A stretch of 64,000 nucleotides of DNA from Dinoroseobacter sp013215265. Lineage in GTDB: Bacteria > Pseudomonadota > Alphaproteobacteria > Rhodobacterales > Rhodobacteraceae. The notes below the pieces were generated by a model. The model saw nothing but the letters and a program-made list of their open reading frames with translations. It did no database searches and was not told the DNA's origin. The position numbers were made by a program, and so were the translations under genes. Below are positions 50,788 through 60,601 of the stretch, in pieces (the first letter of the stretch is position 1; every line of letters starts with the position of its first letter). The DNA lies in the NCBI GenBank assembly GCA_963691755.1, contig OY829366.1, positions 3,348,001 to 3,412,000 on the forward strand, read 5' to 3'.

Positions 50788-51918
50788 CTATCCCATCAGT
50801 CCCGTGTTCAGAATGCCGCGTGGGTCAAATCGATCACGCAAGCCCTTTGAAATGGCGGCCAAGGACGGAAGTTCTGGCTGGAACACATCAAGCTCGGATC
50901 GGGTCGCTTCCGAAGCGCGTATCAAAGTCGCATGTCCTGAAAACGCGCCAAGCTTTGCGCGGGCATCGGTACCCACAGGCATTTCCGCCCAAATCAATCC
51001 CCCACCCCAATCCAGAAGAACCTGATCTGTTCCAAGCGCAGCCACGATACCCGGCGCGTCTGAGGGTTTGACCGAGATACGCCACAAATCGCCAGATGTT
51101 CCAGCGAACTTTTCTACGTCGCGCACCCACTTCCAGCCCGCGCTGGTCTTTTCAGGATCACTTTCGATTTTACTGGCGCCAAATTCAGAAAGCGCGGATC
51201 GAAGTTCATCCGCACGATATGCAACCGAGGCGGCAAACCCTTCAATGCGGATCATCGTGATAGGTTTTCCATCAAGGCCCACAGGAACATGTGCGGCGCC
51301 AGATACCTCATAGGGCGTTCCGAGCGCCATGCTCATAGCACGCACACCATCTTCAACTGAAAGGTCCTCGATCAGCAAGACCGAGCACGCTTCTACGCCA
51401 GGAAGCACTTTGAAAGACACCTCGCTCAAGACGCCAAGCGTGCCATAGGCACCGCTCATCAGCTTAACCAGATCATAGCCGGTCACGTTTTTCATAACGC
51501 GACCCCCGTTCTTGATGGCGCTGCCATTACCATCAACAAACCGCACCCCAATCAAGCTGTCCCGACACGCTCCCGCCTGAATTCGGCGCGGGCCGGAAAT
51601 ATTACCAGCTGCCACTGCCCCGATCGTAGGTGTGCCCTTTGTGCCAAGAATTGCTCGATGATCCATTGGTTCAAATGGCAGACGCTGATTTTCAGCAGCC
51701 AGCGCGGCCTCGATCTCTGACACCGGGGTACCCGCTTTCGCGACTATGGTCAGCGCGCCCGGTTCATAAAGCTCGATGCCAGACAAACCCGACGTGCTTA
51801 AGACTTCCCCGGTGACGAGATTACCCACCGGCCGTGTGCCGCCACCACGAACACGCAATGTGCCTTCCGCTGATTTGATCGCTTCTGACAGCTCAGTTTC
51901 AGTTGTCGGTGCCAACAT
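50788..51918 (-). CDS. glcE: Glycolate oxidase FAD-binding subunit GlcE
   Basis: A 376-aa FAD-binding PCMH-type subunit, a shorter paralogue of GlcD. RVRGGGTRPVG near the N-terminus and IGAVAAGNISGPRRI are the flavin-contact segments; GRVMKNVTGYDLVKLM is conserved. The start at 51918 is preferred to ATG 51975 because the longer version begins inside a GC-rich hairpin and adds a non-homologous prefix. It works with GlcD and GlcF. Confidence 0.92.
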   Translation of the reverse strand: MLAPTTETELSEAIKSAEGTLRVRGGGTRPVGNLVTGEVLSTSGLSGIELYEPGALTIVAKAGTPVSEIEAALAAENQRLPFEPMDHRAILGTKGTPTIGAVAAGNISGPRRIQAGACRDSLIGVRFVDGNGSAIKNGGRVMKNVTGYDLVKLMSGAYGTLGVLSEVSFKVLPGVEACSVLLIEDLSVEDGVRAMSMALGTPYEVSGAAHVPVGLDGKPITMIRIEGFAASVAYRADELRSALSEFGASKIESDPEKTSAGWKWVRDVEKFAGTSGDLWRISVKPSDAPGIVAALGTDQVLLDWGGGLIWAEMPVGTDARAKLGAFSGHATLIRASEATRSELDVFQPELPSLAAISKGLRDRFDPRGILNTGLMG

Positions 51919-51947
51919 CGCGCCGCTCACTTCCGTTTCAAATATCG

Positions 51948-51978
51948 TGGGGGTGGTAGGGGGCGATGCCCCCACAAT
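51948..51978 (-). promoter_or_regulatory. Hairpin between glcD and glcE
   Basis: Right after the glcD stop a GGGGGC-ATC-GCCCCC hairpin (minus strand) occurs with no T run. It may tune glcE expression relative to glcD or simply be a stability element. Confidence 0.4.
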
Positions 51979-53427
51979 CTATTCTGCAGCCATTGCCAAG
52001 GCGCGACGGTTTTCGGTCACGCTCAGCGGAAACACCTTGGCAGGATTCAAAAGCCAGCGTGGGTCAAACACATCCTTCACCAACAACTGCACTTCCATGT
52101 CTTGTCGATCAAACTGCGAGAACATCAGATCGCGTTTCTCAATCCCGACCCCATGCTCGCCGGTCAGGCATCCGCCAACCTCGACGCATAAGCGCAAGAT
52201 CTCCGCACCCATCGCTTCACAAAGCTCGAGATCCCCGGGTTTATTCGCATTATAGAGGATAAGAGGATGCATATTGCCGTCACCGGCATGGAATACGTTG
52301 CCGACTTTAAGTCCGTATTGCTCGCTCAACTCCCCAATACGCTTCAACACAAAAGGCAGCGATGACACCGGGATGGTCCCGTCCAGACACATGTAATCAC
52401 TGATCTGTCCGATCGCACCAAACGCTGATTTGCGGCCCTTCCAGATTGCAGCACTTTCCGAAGCAGACTTGCTTTCGCGAAGCTCCACAGGATCATACTT
52501 GCGTGCAATCTCCATGATTTTACCAAGTTGAAAGTCGATTTCCGCATCAGACCCTTCAACCTCGACAATCAGGAGCGCTTCGCAGTCCGGATACCCGGCG
52601 TTGGCAAATTTGTCGGTCGTCTCAATGCAAAGGCGGTCCATAAATTCAATCGCAACAGGTAGCACACCTTCCTTGATGATTTCGGCGACGCATGCACCTG
52701 CAATCTCATTATCGTTGAACCCAATCAAAACCGGGCGAGCACCTTCTGGTTTGCGCAGAATGCGCAGCGTTGCTTCGGTTACGACACCCAGTTGCCCCTC
52801 AGAGCCACAGACCACGCCCAACAAATCAAGTCCGCCTGCATCAAGATGTGCCCCACCAAGTTCCACAATTGTCCCATCCATCAGCACCATCGTAACGCCA
52901 AGCAGGTTGTTTGTGGTCACACCATATTTCAGGCAATGCGCACCGCCCGAATTCATTGCTACATTGCCTGAAATCGCGCAAGCCAACTGGCTCGACGGAT
53001 CAGGAGCATAAAAGAACTCCTCTTCCTCAACCGCGCCAGACACACTCAGGTTGGTCCGTCCCGACTGTACACGGATATAGCGATCATCATAGTTGGTCTC
53101 GAGCACTTCGTTCAGTTTCGCAACGCCTAGGATCACAGAGTCCGCTGTCGGCAGCGCACCACCTGCAAGCGAAGTACCAGACCCGCGCGGAACGACAGGG
53201 ACCCCTTCTTCAAAGCAAATCCTCAAAACAGCGCTGACTTCATCGGTTGAAGCGGGCAGCACTGCTGCCAAAGGCGGACATTTATAGGCTGTAAGAGCAT
53301 CGCACTCATACGCGCGTGTTTCTTCTTCAGCATGGATAACGGCATCCTTTGGCAAAACCTCCAGCAGCCGCGAGACGACATGGTCCTTCTTCGCAAGGAT
53401 GTCTGCGCTGGGCTTCGGCATTTCCAT
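51979..53427 (-). CDS. glcD: Glycolate oxidase catalytic subunit GlcD
   Basis: FAD-linked oxidase, 482 aa, that oxidises glycolate (and D-lactate) to glyoxylate. FAD-binding PVVPRGSGTSLAGGALP, the VAMNSGGAHCLKYGVT segment, and the C-terminal HAGDGNMHPLIL and LTGEHGVGIEKR with catalytic/flavin histidines. The start at 53427 has GGAGGA 7 bp upstream. First gene of glcDEF. A GntR-like inverted repeat lies 21 bp upstream. Glyoxylate produced here can enter the malyl-CoA reactions of the ethylmalonyl-CoA pathway. Confidence 0.94.
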   Translation of the reverse strand: MEMPKPSADILAKKDHVVSRLLEVLPKDAVIHAEEETRAYECDALTAYKCPPLAAVLPASTDEVSAVLRICFEEGVPVVPRGSGTSLAGGALPTADSVILGVAKLNEVLETNYDDRYIRVQSGRTNLSVSGAVEEEEFFYAPDPSSQLACAISGNVAMNSGGAHCLKYGVTTNNLLGVTMVLMDGTIVELGGAHLDAGGLDLLGVVCGSEGQLGVVTEATLRILRKPEGARPVLIGFNDNEIAGACVAEIIKEGVLPVAIEFMDRLCIETTDKFANAGYPDCEALLIVEVEGSDAEIDFQLGKIMEIARKYDPVELRESKSASESAAIWKGRKSAFGAIGQISDYMCLDGTIPVSSLPFVLKRIGELSEQYGLKVGNVFHAGDGNMHPLILYNANKPGDLELCEAMGAEILRLCVEVGGCLTGEHGVGIEKRDLMFSQFDRQDMEVQLLVKDVFDPRWLLNPAKVFPLSVTENRRALAMAAE

Positions 53428-53804
53428 AGGATTGTCCTCCATCAAGTATTGGTAATATATTATGACCAATTTCAAAAAGTCCAGTAGAGATTGTGGGAAC
53501 CCCAGAAACTACCTCTTAGGCCTTGCGGCATGTCGAGACCGGATTGGTTTTGCAGTGAACGCAATGGTTCGATTCGACGGCGTAGCCTTGCAGTGGCGTC
53601 AAGATACCCACGAATATCTGAGGTCGATATCTGCATTTCTAAGGGACATGATCCGCTCGACTTTGGGGCAAGGTCCGTTTGTAGAACTTCACCTAATCCA
53701 AGGCGCATTGCCTTGGGAAAATCGAATGTCAGTCAGGTTTTCATGACGCTTAAGGCAGCGAGTTTGCATTACAGCCAAAGCGACGGCTTCAGGGTGGTAC
53801 AGAA
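53428..53804. other. Non-coding region upstream of glcDEF
   Basis: About 377 bp. Apart from the inverted repeat at 53448-53470 no structured element or convincing gene was found. Three mutually overlapping ORFs of 78-105 codons on both strands lack ribosome-binding sites and recognisable sequence and were not called. The downstream end of the moxR operon also falls here without an obvious terminator. Confidence 0.5.
53448..53470. promoter_or_regulatory. Candidate operator upstream of glcD (ATTGGT-N11-ACCAAT)
   Basis: Six-base perfect inverted half-sites flank an AT-rich centre, starting 21 bp upstream of the glcD start. GntR-family repressors of glycolate/lactate/pyruvate genes (GlcC, LldR, PdhR) use TGGT/ACCA half-sites, usually with shorter gaps. 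Regulation by such a protein is an inference, and no regulator gene is adjacent. Confidence 0.4.
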
Positions 53805-55868
53805 CTAGGCCCGTCGACCCTCGCGCAACCACGCAAGCAGTGTCAGTCCCGACACCAGCAGCAAGAATAGCCAGGCCGCAATCAGGGGGGTCACACTAAG
53901 GTCAGTCGTAACCGCTGCGTCTCGTGGTGTCAGTCCTATCCATCCACGTCCCGATGCTGCATGCCCAACGCGTACGTTGCGTACTGATGGCATACCCTCA
54001 GACAAAGACAGAATGCCTCCACCGCTTTGGCGGACAATATCGCCAAGTGGTTCGCCGCTCGCGATCGTGGCTTCAAATTCGCGTGGTGCCGCAGGCCCAA
54101 GCGCCGTAACCGCCTCAAGGTCACCTTCGGCCAAACGGTAGAGCCCCGGTTCAGGAGCCTCGAATACTGCCTGCAACCGTCCTGGCGCTATCTCTTCCAT
54201 TGGTAAAATCACAACAGACCCATCTGGCCCCGTCACCGCCACCTCGCGCGCTTCATCATCCAGCGTTCTGCGCGTGATCGTCATTGTCTGCCCGACAGCA
54301 TCAGCCATCAGCGCATCCTCTTCGAGATCTGGCTCCCCCATCATCCAGTGCGCGAGTCGACGGAGAAGCTCCAACTGCGGTCCCCCCCCTTCGAAGCCAC
54401 GATCCCAGAGCCAGGCGTGATCCGATGCGAGCAGCGCGATCCGCCCCTCGCCAACGCGGTCAAGCTGAAGCAACGGGAGATCATCCGGACCTGTCATTAC
54501 AGTGTGACCGGATTTCGGCTCCACCTCAATCAGGCGCATCCATCGCCCCCAGTCCGGTGTTGCATCAACAGCGGCTATCAGACCAGCGGTAACCGGGTGC
54601 CGGTGGCCCAGTTCCGGTATCTGAGGCTGGAACCCCTGTTCGATAACCTGTGCGGTCGGCGATGCAGGAATGATATTACCGAGAGGTGAACGGTAGATCG
54701 ACTCCGCGGCAGCAAAGCCCGGCCCTGAAGCTATCAGAACCGCGCCCCCATTTCGCACATAATCAGCGATATTCTCAAAATAGAGGCCCGGTAGGATACC
54801 ACGTCGTGTGTATCGATCGAAAATGATCAGATCAAATTCATCAATCTTTTCTAAAAACAGCTCTCGCGTGGGAAAGGCGATCAAACTCAGCTCAGTCACT
54901 GGCACGCCATCTTGCTTTTCAGGCGGGCGCAGGATCGTGAAGTGCACAAGATCCACAGCGGAATCCGACTTCAACAAATTGCGCCAAGTTCTTTCCCCGG
55001 CATGGGGCTCTCCGGACACCAAAAGCACCCGAAGCCGGTCCCGTACACCGTTCATCTGAACAACAGCAGCGTTGTTACGATCTGTCAGCTCACCTTCTAG
55101 AGCAGGCAAGGTGAACTGCACAACGTTCAAACCACCGTGGTCCAAAATCAAAGGAACCTCGATATCACGCCCCACCGGGAGCTGCGCGATGAAGGGTTCG
55201 CTTCCATCGATTGAAACCGACAAATTTGCGCGCTGTCCTTGTATCTCATCGGGTACAGCGCCTTGATCCTCAATTCTGATGGTCAGTGAAAGTTCTTCAC
55301 CGATAATCCCGAAACTTGGAGCTGTCTTTATGACCAAACGCCGATCCCAATCTTCAGGTTCACCGGTCAGCAGCAAATGCAAGGGCGCAGGCAAATTTGG
55401 CGCCCCTTCGATATCGTGAACCTGACCATCGGACAAAAGGACAACTCCGGCCAATCGTGCGGCCGGGACCTCCGATAAGGCATCTGACAGCGCCCCCATC
55501 GCCAGCGATCCGCCATCACCTAGAGCATCTTCCAGACGAACGACACGTAATTCGGTGTTTCCGCGGCGTTCAATGGCATCGGTCAGCTCCGCAAGCGCGG
55601 TTTCGCTTTGCTCCTGTCTCCCTGCAATTCTTTGGCTTGCGGTCTCGTCCACCAAGATCACAACGATATCGGCAAGTGGTTCGCGCTGTTCTTCCTGAAG
55701 CGATGGGTTGGCCAGGGCCAGTAAGATTACCGCAACACCGAGCGCCCGCATCCAGGCACCAAGCAAACCGCGCCAGCCGGCAAATATCAGCAGCAACGCA
55801 AAGGCTGCACCTAAGGCGCCAAGCGCTTCCCACGGCAGCAGCGGATCAAAGATAATGGCGGTGCTCAT
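53805..55868 (-). CDS. Large membrane protein with von Willebrand/glutamine-amidotransferase-like regions
   Basis: A 687-aa inner-membrane protein with two or three N-terminal helices (residues about 10-55) and one C-terminal helix before a basic tail. The middle is soluble: ADIVVILVDETASQRIAGRQ resembles the beta-strand/MIDAS-like start of a VWA-type domain, and a class-I glutamine amidotransferase-like fold is seen near GGAVLIASGPGFAAAE without an obvious catalytic Cys. It overlaps the DUF4159 gene by 4 bp. It is the last gene of the moxR operon. Exact function unknown. Confidence 0.75.
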   Translation of the reverse strand: MSTAIIFDPLLPWEALGALGAAFALLLIFAGWRGLLGAWMRALGVAVILLALANPSLQEEQREPLADIVVILVDETASQRIAGRQEQSETALAELTDAIERRGNTELRVVRLEDALGDGGSLAMGALSDALSEVPAARLAGVVLLSDGQVHDIEGAPNLPAPLHLLLTGEPEDWDRRLVIKTAPSFGIIGEELSLTIRIEDQGAVPDEIQGQRANLSVSIDGSEPFIAQLPVGRDIEVPLILDHGGLNVVQFTLPALEGELTDRNNAAVVQMNGVRDRLRVLLVSGEPHAGERTWRNLLKSDSAVDLVHFTILRPPEKQDGVPVTELSLIAFPTRELFLEKIDEFDLIIFDRYTRRGILPGLYFENIADYVRNGGAVLIASGPGFAAAESIYRSPLGNIIPASPTAQVIEQGFQPQIPELGHRHPVTAGLIAAVDATPDWGRWMRLIEVEPKSGHTVMTGPDDLPLLQLDRVGEGRIALLASDHAWLWDRGFEGGGPQLELLRRLAHWMMGEPDLEEDALMADAVGQTMTITRRTLDDEAREVAVTGPDGSVVILPMEEIAPGRLQAVFEAPEPGLYRLAEGDLEAVTALGPAAPREFEATIASGEPLGDIVRQSGGGILSLSEGMPSVRNVRVGHAASGRGWIGLTPRDAAVTTDLSVTPLIAAWLFLLLVSGLTLLAWLREGRRA

Positions 55869-58636
55869 TGGCCCAGCCTTTCCAGCAAGGCAGGCACATG
55901 TACCTGATCGGACTTATAGTTGCCGGTCAGAACATGCATAATCAGATTTACCCCGAAACGGTAGGCAAGTTCACGTTGCTGGCGCCCGGAAAAGCCACGA
56001 CCGACCGGAAACATAGGACGTCCCACTTCGTCGACTGCCCAAGCCGACGCCCAATCGTTTCCACCTATGACAACAGGTGTCACGCCATCGTTGAGATTTC
56101 TGAATGGCATGCCTTCGATTTGCTCAGCATCCTCCGGCGCAGCCTCAACCCACACGTTGCGTCCCGCGTACCTGCCGGGAAAGTCCTGCAACAAATAGAA
56201 TGTCCGGGTCAAAACATGATCTCCGGGAATTCTCTCAAGGGGCGGAATGTCAAGCGACGCCGCAAGGCGCTGCAGGCCTCTCAACCCGTCAGTCGCTCGT
56301 CCAGAAACGGCGATATCCGCATCTCGCGTATCAAACAAGATCATACCGCCAGTGCGCAGATAACGGTTTAGCTTAGCATAAGCTTCCGCTGATGGCAGAG
56401 GCTGGTCAGGCGTTACTGGCCAGTAAAGAAACGGGAAAAACGACAGTTCATCAAGTTCAAGGTTGATACCAACTGGTGGTGCGGGCTCAATAGACGTCCG
56501 GCGGAACAAAACTTGAGACAGACCAGTCAGTCCTGCCAGGGCCGCCTCATCAAGTCGTCGGTCCCCCGTTAGAACGTGGGCGAGGACAACGTCTGCAGTT
56601 GCAGCCAACGCAAATGCTTCATCCCCGGTATCTTGCGCCTGCCCAACCTGCGGCGAGACCAACACCATTGCCAGTGCAAAGGCTACGACTGCCGCGGCCC
56701 GGGGACCGCGCAACCTGCCTGAAAGTGCAAGGGCGGCGAAGATATCAAGCGCCAGCAGCATGAGAGCCACGCCCAAAAGCCATGCCATGAGGTTTTGCTC
56801 CTCGGTGAAAGCGATACCTTCCACGACTACCGAACCAGGCCAAGCCGCTGGCGCCAAACTTGTATCAGGCCCCGCCACGTTCAAAGCCAATCGTCGGTCC
56901 CCACCAACATAGAGCCCCGGCGGCAACTCTGCGTTCAGCACCGGGTCCACAAGGTTTTCACCCGGCACACCTTGGAGCGTGCCTGCGTCTTCCAACTGAC
57001 CAAAGGCACCTAACCGCTGGTCCGGAATCCAAGTCGTGCCCACCAACGCCTCAGCCGACATCGCCGTTGGACGCGTCGACACAGCCAAGCGTTCAAGCAT
57101 TTGAACAAACAACACCGACAACGGCAACGAAGACCATTCAGCGTTTGCAGTGACATGCATCAGGACAACCTGTCCTTGCCCCAGCGCTTTACGGGTCACC
57201 AAAGGCGTTCCATCGGCGAGCGACGCGATCACGCGGTTTGGCAAATCAGGGTCGGGTTGAGCCATTACCTGCGCCGTCACCGTAACCTCTGGCGGCACCT
57301 GCAGCCCAAAGAAAGGAGATCCCTCTGCAAATGCCCGCAGGTCCTTTGGTTCGCCCCAACTCATTGCGCCGCCCACACTGCGACCACCCGCACGCAATCG
57401 TACAGGCAAAAGAGGATCTTCTTCGGTTCTGGCAACATTCGACGCCGCGAGGCGTGGACCTGCAAACCGAAGCAGCAATCCGCCATTTTCCACCCAATCG
57501 GTGATGCCTTCGGCTTCGACCTCGGCAAGCTGTGCGACATCAGCCAGAATGATCACGTCTGGATTCGCGGGCAGGACCTCTGACAATGGCAATTCCAGCA
57601 AATCCGCCGTCGGCGCCAACGCGCGGCGTAGATAGTGTAGCGGTTCAAGCAGCTCGAGACCTTCGCTTCCATCACGACCAGTGTAGAGCGCGATTTCGCG
57701 TCGTTGCAGCGTGTCATCGGTCAAACTGACCGCACCAGCTGTGCTGTGCCCCTCTATCTCGAATTTCGTAATCCTGTTGCGCAGCTCCGATGGCAGTTGA
57801 AGTTGCCCGACAGCTTCTCCCGCGCCCTCTTCAAAGGTCAAAGGCAGTCGCGCGAGCACCCGCTGAACACCGCTTGGGTCAGGACCTCGCACCAATACCC
57901 TGACTTCCCGCGCACCAGACATGGGACTGCGAACAGCCGTGATTTCAAGAGCACCTTCAACAATGCTGGCGGGGCGTAGTGCAAGAACCGTCCGCAGCCC
58001 TTCGACGACGCGAAGATTTCCGCGTGCCTCGAAGGTCTGTATCAACTCAGCGCGGCTCTCCCTTTCCACTCCATCCGAAAGCCATAGCGTATCAAAATCG
58101 CTTTCCAGCCGGCCTGCCCATGCGGCGACGGCGTCTGGCACAGGTTCAAACGGCGCAGGTCTGAAACCAGGGAGGTTTGTCAAAACGGCTTCAGCCGGTT
58201 GGAAACGCGGCGGTTCGGGTGGCAAATCAGTCAATGAAACCAATGCGACGGGCCGACCCAAACGTGCAGCTTCGCGCAAAGCGCTTTCGATCCGATCCCG
58301 TCTTGCAGGCCAGTCCCGCGCGCTTGCCCAACTGCCATCCGCCACGATCAACAACGGTCCGTCACCTGCACCCTTATCTTCGGGGTTCAAAAGCGGCCCT
58401 GCAAACCCAATGATCATTGCGGCGACAGCCAAAGCGCGTAAAAGCAACAGCCACCAGGGCGTTTTGTCCGTCTCAGTTTCAGGGTCCGTGAGGCCAAGCA
58501 GAAGCGCAACACCGGGAAAACGACGCACGATGGGTGCAGGCGGAACTGCACGCAAGATCAGCCACAAGATCGGCAAGGCGATTAGGCCCAGCAAAAGCCA
58601 CGGCGAGACAAAAGCAATAGGTCCGATTGCAAACAT
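55865..58636 (-). CDS. BatA/DUF4159 domain membrane protein
   Basis: A 923-aa protein. N-terminus: aerotolerance-regulator BatA-like region with two helices (FVSPWLLLGLIALPILWLIL and a second near residue 65). Middle: glutamine amidotransferase-like region (ENGGLLLRFAGPRLAASNVA). Two helices near residues 620-680, then the C-terminal DUF4159 domain (FPFLYWPVTPDQPLPSAEAY and GGMILFDTRDADI). The start at 58636 overlaps the DUF58 stop (TGATG). It is part of the MoxR-DUF58 system thought to assemble or stress-proof envelope complexes; the specific target is unknown. Confidence 0.85.
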   Translation of the reverse strand: MFAIGPIAFVSPWLLLGLIALPILWLILRAVPPAPIVRRFPGVALLLGLTDPETETDKTPWWLLLLRALAVAAMIIGFAGPLLNPEDKGAGDGPLLIVADGSWASARDWPARRDRIESALREAARLGRPVALVSLTDLPPEPPRFQPAEAVLTNLPGFRPAPFEPVPDAVAAWAGRLESDFDTLWLSDGVERESRAELIQTFEARGNLRVVEGLRTVLALRPASIVEGALEITAVRSPMSGAREVRVLVRGPDPSGVQRVLARLPLTFEEGAGEAVGQLQLPSELRNRITKFEIEGHSTAGAVSLTDDTLQRREIALYTGRDGSEGLELLEPLHYLRRALAPTADLLELPLSEVLPANPDVIILADVAQLAEVEAEGITDWVENGGLLLRFAGPRLAASNVARTEEDPLLPVRLRAGGRSVGGAMSWGEPKDLRAFAEGSPFFGLQVPPEVTVTAQVMAQPDPDLPNRVIASLADGTPLVTRKALGQGQVVLMHVTANAEWSSLPLSVLFVQMLERLAVSTRPTAMSAEALVGTTWIPDQRLGAFGQLEDAGTLQGVPGENLVDPVLNAELPPGLYVGGDRRLALNVAGPDTSLAPAAWPGSVVVEGIAFTEEQNLMAWLLGVALMLLALDIFAALALSGRLRGPRAAAVVAFALAMVLVSPQVGQAQDTGDEAFALAATADVVLAHVLTGDRRLDEAALAGLTGLSQVLFRRTSIEPAPPVGINLELDELSFFPFLYWPVTPDQPLPSAEAYAKLNRYLRTGGMILFDTRDADIAVSGRATDGLRGLQRLAASLDIPPLERIPGDHVLTRTFYLLQDFPGRYAGRNVWVEAAPEDAEQIEGMPFRNLNDGVTPVVIGGNDWASAWAVDEVGRPMFPVGRGFSGRQQRELAYRFGVNLIMHVLTGNYKSDQVHVPALLERLGQ

Positions 58637-59535
58637 CAGGCTGCGCGCTCCAAGGCTCGATACAGCCACATCAAAGCTGGCTCAGCAGGCGAACCCGTGT
58701 GATGCGACAGCATCTGCCAGCCTGTGCGTCTCGACAAGGTCGCAAGCGCGTCTCTGCGCGCTGCAAGACGGTCTAGATAGGCTTCACGCAGGCCCTTCGC
58801 TTTTAGGGTTTCAAATCGCAGACTGCCTTGCATGGACTCAAAAACGGTTCGTCCATCAAAAGGAAAGGCTTCTTCGTCGGGATCAAGAACCTGCACAATC
58901 GCGCCTTTGACGCCACGATCCGCGGCGCTGGTCAAAGTGCGTTCTATGGCTTCGATCGGCCCTAAAAAGTCTGAAAAGAAAACAGCGCGGCTCCCTGAAG
59001 GCAGCGTCCTTGGCTTGGGTGCGCCATAGTCTACGGGTTCTTCTGGATCCATGAGAGCCTGTGCCAATCGAATAAGCTGCGCCTTCCCGCCCTTTGGAGG
59101 CTCATTCAAGGTTGTCAGGCCCACGCGTTCACCCCCACGAACTGAAAGGACTGCAAGCGCCATAGCCAAGGTTTGCGCACGGCGCAGCTTTGAGGGTCTA
59201 GACTTATGTCCGGTGAAGGCCATCGACGCGCTGTCATCTACGCCCAACATCACGGCCTGTGCAGCTTGCCATTCTGTTTCGCGAACAAAGGCTTGATCCG
59301 CGCGCGCGGACCGCCTCCAGTCGACGCTGCGAAAGCTGTCACCGGGCTCAGCCGGGCGATATTGCCAGAACTCGTCCCCCATGCCCGCACGTCGCCGACC
59401 ATGCACACCAAGCAGAACCGTTGCCGCCAGATGTTCTGCGCTTGCCATGAGCGCAGGCAAACTTGCGGCGACGGTCTCTGACCGATGCCTCAGCGTCTGT
59501 GGAGAATGAAGCGCAATTGGCGAATGGGATGTCAC
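58636..59535 (-). CDS. DUF58 domain protein
   Basis: A 299-aa cytoplasmic protein with the DUF58 signature GRRRAGMGDEFWQYRPAEPG and DSFRSVDWRRSARAD, followed by the VWA-like VMLGVDDSASMAF segment. DUF58 proteins are almost always encoded next to MoxR ATPases, as here (4-bp overlap with moxR, 1-bp with DUF4159), and are proposed clients or adaptors of MoxR. The role in this organism is unknown. Confidence 0.9.
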   Translation of the reverse strand: MTSHSPIALHSPQTLRHRSETVAASLPALMASAEHLAATVLLGVHGRRRAGMGDEFWQYRPAEPGDSFRSVDWRRSARADQAFVRETEWQAAQAVMLGVDDSASMAFTGHKSRPSKLRRAQTLAMALAVLSVRGGERVGLTTLNEPPKGGKAQLIRLAQALMDPEEPVDYGAPKPRTLPSGSRAVFFSDFLGPIEAIERTLTSAADRGVKGAIVQVLDPDEEAFPFDGRTVFESMQGSLRFETLKAKGLREAYLDRLAARRDALATLSRRTGWQMLSHHTGSPAEPALMWLYRALERAA

Positions 59536-60539
59536 GCGGCGACCTCTATCCGGGTCACCTGAGCCGTAACAGTATCAATAAGTTGTGTGAGCGCTTTGCC
59601 CTCGGCACGGGCGGCAAATGTCAACGCCATCCTATGGGTCAGGACGGGACGAGCTAACGCCGCGACGTCATCGACCGACGAGGCAAGTCGGCCCTGAAGT
59701 AATGCCCGGGCGCGCGCGCAAAGCATAAGCGATTGCGCAGCCCGCGGGCCAGGACCCCAGGCGATCCCGTCGGTGACCTCTGCCGTTGCTTCGGGGCCAC
59801 CGGGGCGACAGGCGCGGACAAGGTCCAAGATTGCCTCCACCACAGCGTCGCCTACGGGCATGCGGCGTACAAGTCGCTGCGCAGCGATCAGCGCTTCACC
59901 CGTGAACACCTGATGCGGCGCGGCCTCTTCGGTTCCTGTTGTCGCCATCAGAATTCCGCGCTCTGTATCGCGATCAGGATAATCCACGTCGATCTGCAAA
60001 AGGAACCGATCAAGCTGTGCTTCTGGAAGCGGATAGGTGCCTTCTTGTTCAATCGGGTTCTGCGTGGCCAAAACATGAAATGGCGCGGGCAAAGGGCGGT
60101 GCTGGCCCGCAATTGTTACTTCCTTCTCCTGCATCGCTTGTAGCAAAGCAGACTGGGTCCTAGGCGAGGCGCGGTTGATCTCATCTGCCATCAAAAGCTG
60201 GGCAAAGATTGGTCCTTCGATGAACCGAAAGCTCCGTGCGCCATCTTCGCTGGTTTCAAGTACCTCCGAGCCCAAAATATCTGCTGGCATGAGATCGGGG
60301 GTAAACTGAACACGATTGGCGCTGAGCCCCATTGTGGTGCTTAATGTATCAACAAGAAGCGTCTTGCCCAAACCGGGCAATCCCATCAGCAACGCGTGGC
60401 CGCCTGACAGCATCGCAGTCAGCGCAAGATCGACAACTTCCTGCTGTCCGATGATACGAGTTGCGATGCTTTCCTTGGCTTCGCCGAGCTTCGCACTTAG
60501 GGCCTCGATCTCAGCTACAAGATTTTCGCTTTCCGCCAT
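59532..60539 (-). CDS. MoxR-family AAA+ ATPase
   Basis: A 335-aa AAA+ chaperone. Walker A GLPGLGKT at residues 53-60, Walker B LLMADEINRASPRTQSALL, sensor VLATQNPIEQEGTYPLPEAQ and arginine finger region LDRFLLQIDV. It has the MoxR lid. It heads the operon with DUF58, DUF4159 and the 687-aa membrane protein. MoxR proteins remodel or insert metal/cofactor into partner proteins; the target here is not known. It is divergent from the DUF1285 gene. Confidence 0.93.
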   Translation of the reverse strand: MAESENLVAEIEALSAKLGEAKESIATRIIGQQEVVDLALTAMLSGGHALLMGLPGLGKTLLVDTLSTTMGLSANRVQFTPDLMPADILGSEVLETSEDGARSFRFIEGPIFAQLLMADEINRASPRTQSALLQAMQEKEVTIAGQHRPLPAPFHVLATQNPIEQEGTYPLPEAQLDRFLLQIDVDYPDRDTERGILMATTGTEEAAPHQVFTGEALIAAQRLVRRMPVGDAVVEAILDLVRACRPGGPEATAEVTDGIAWGPGPRAAQSLMLCARARALLQGRLASSVDDVAALARPVLTHRMALTFAARAEGKALTQLIDTVTAQVTRIEVAA

Positions 60540-60601
60540 TGGTCGTGCTCCGCGCTGGAATTAGGTATGAGATACCTACCAACCTATGCTTAGCGGTGGA
60601 A

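Noticed and set aside
53462..53808. ORFs of 94 and 105 codons on the plus strand and 78 codons on the minus strand
   Set aside because: They overlap each other, lack Shine-Dalgarno sequences, and show no recognisable protein pattern.
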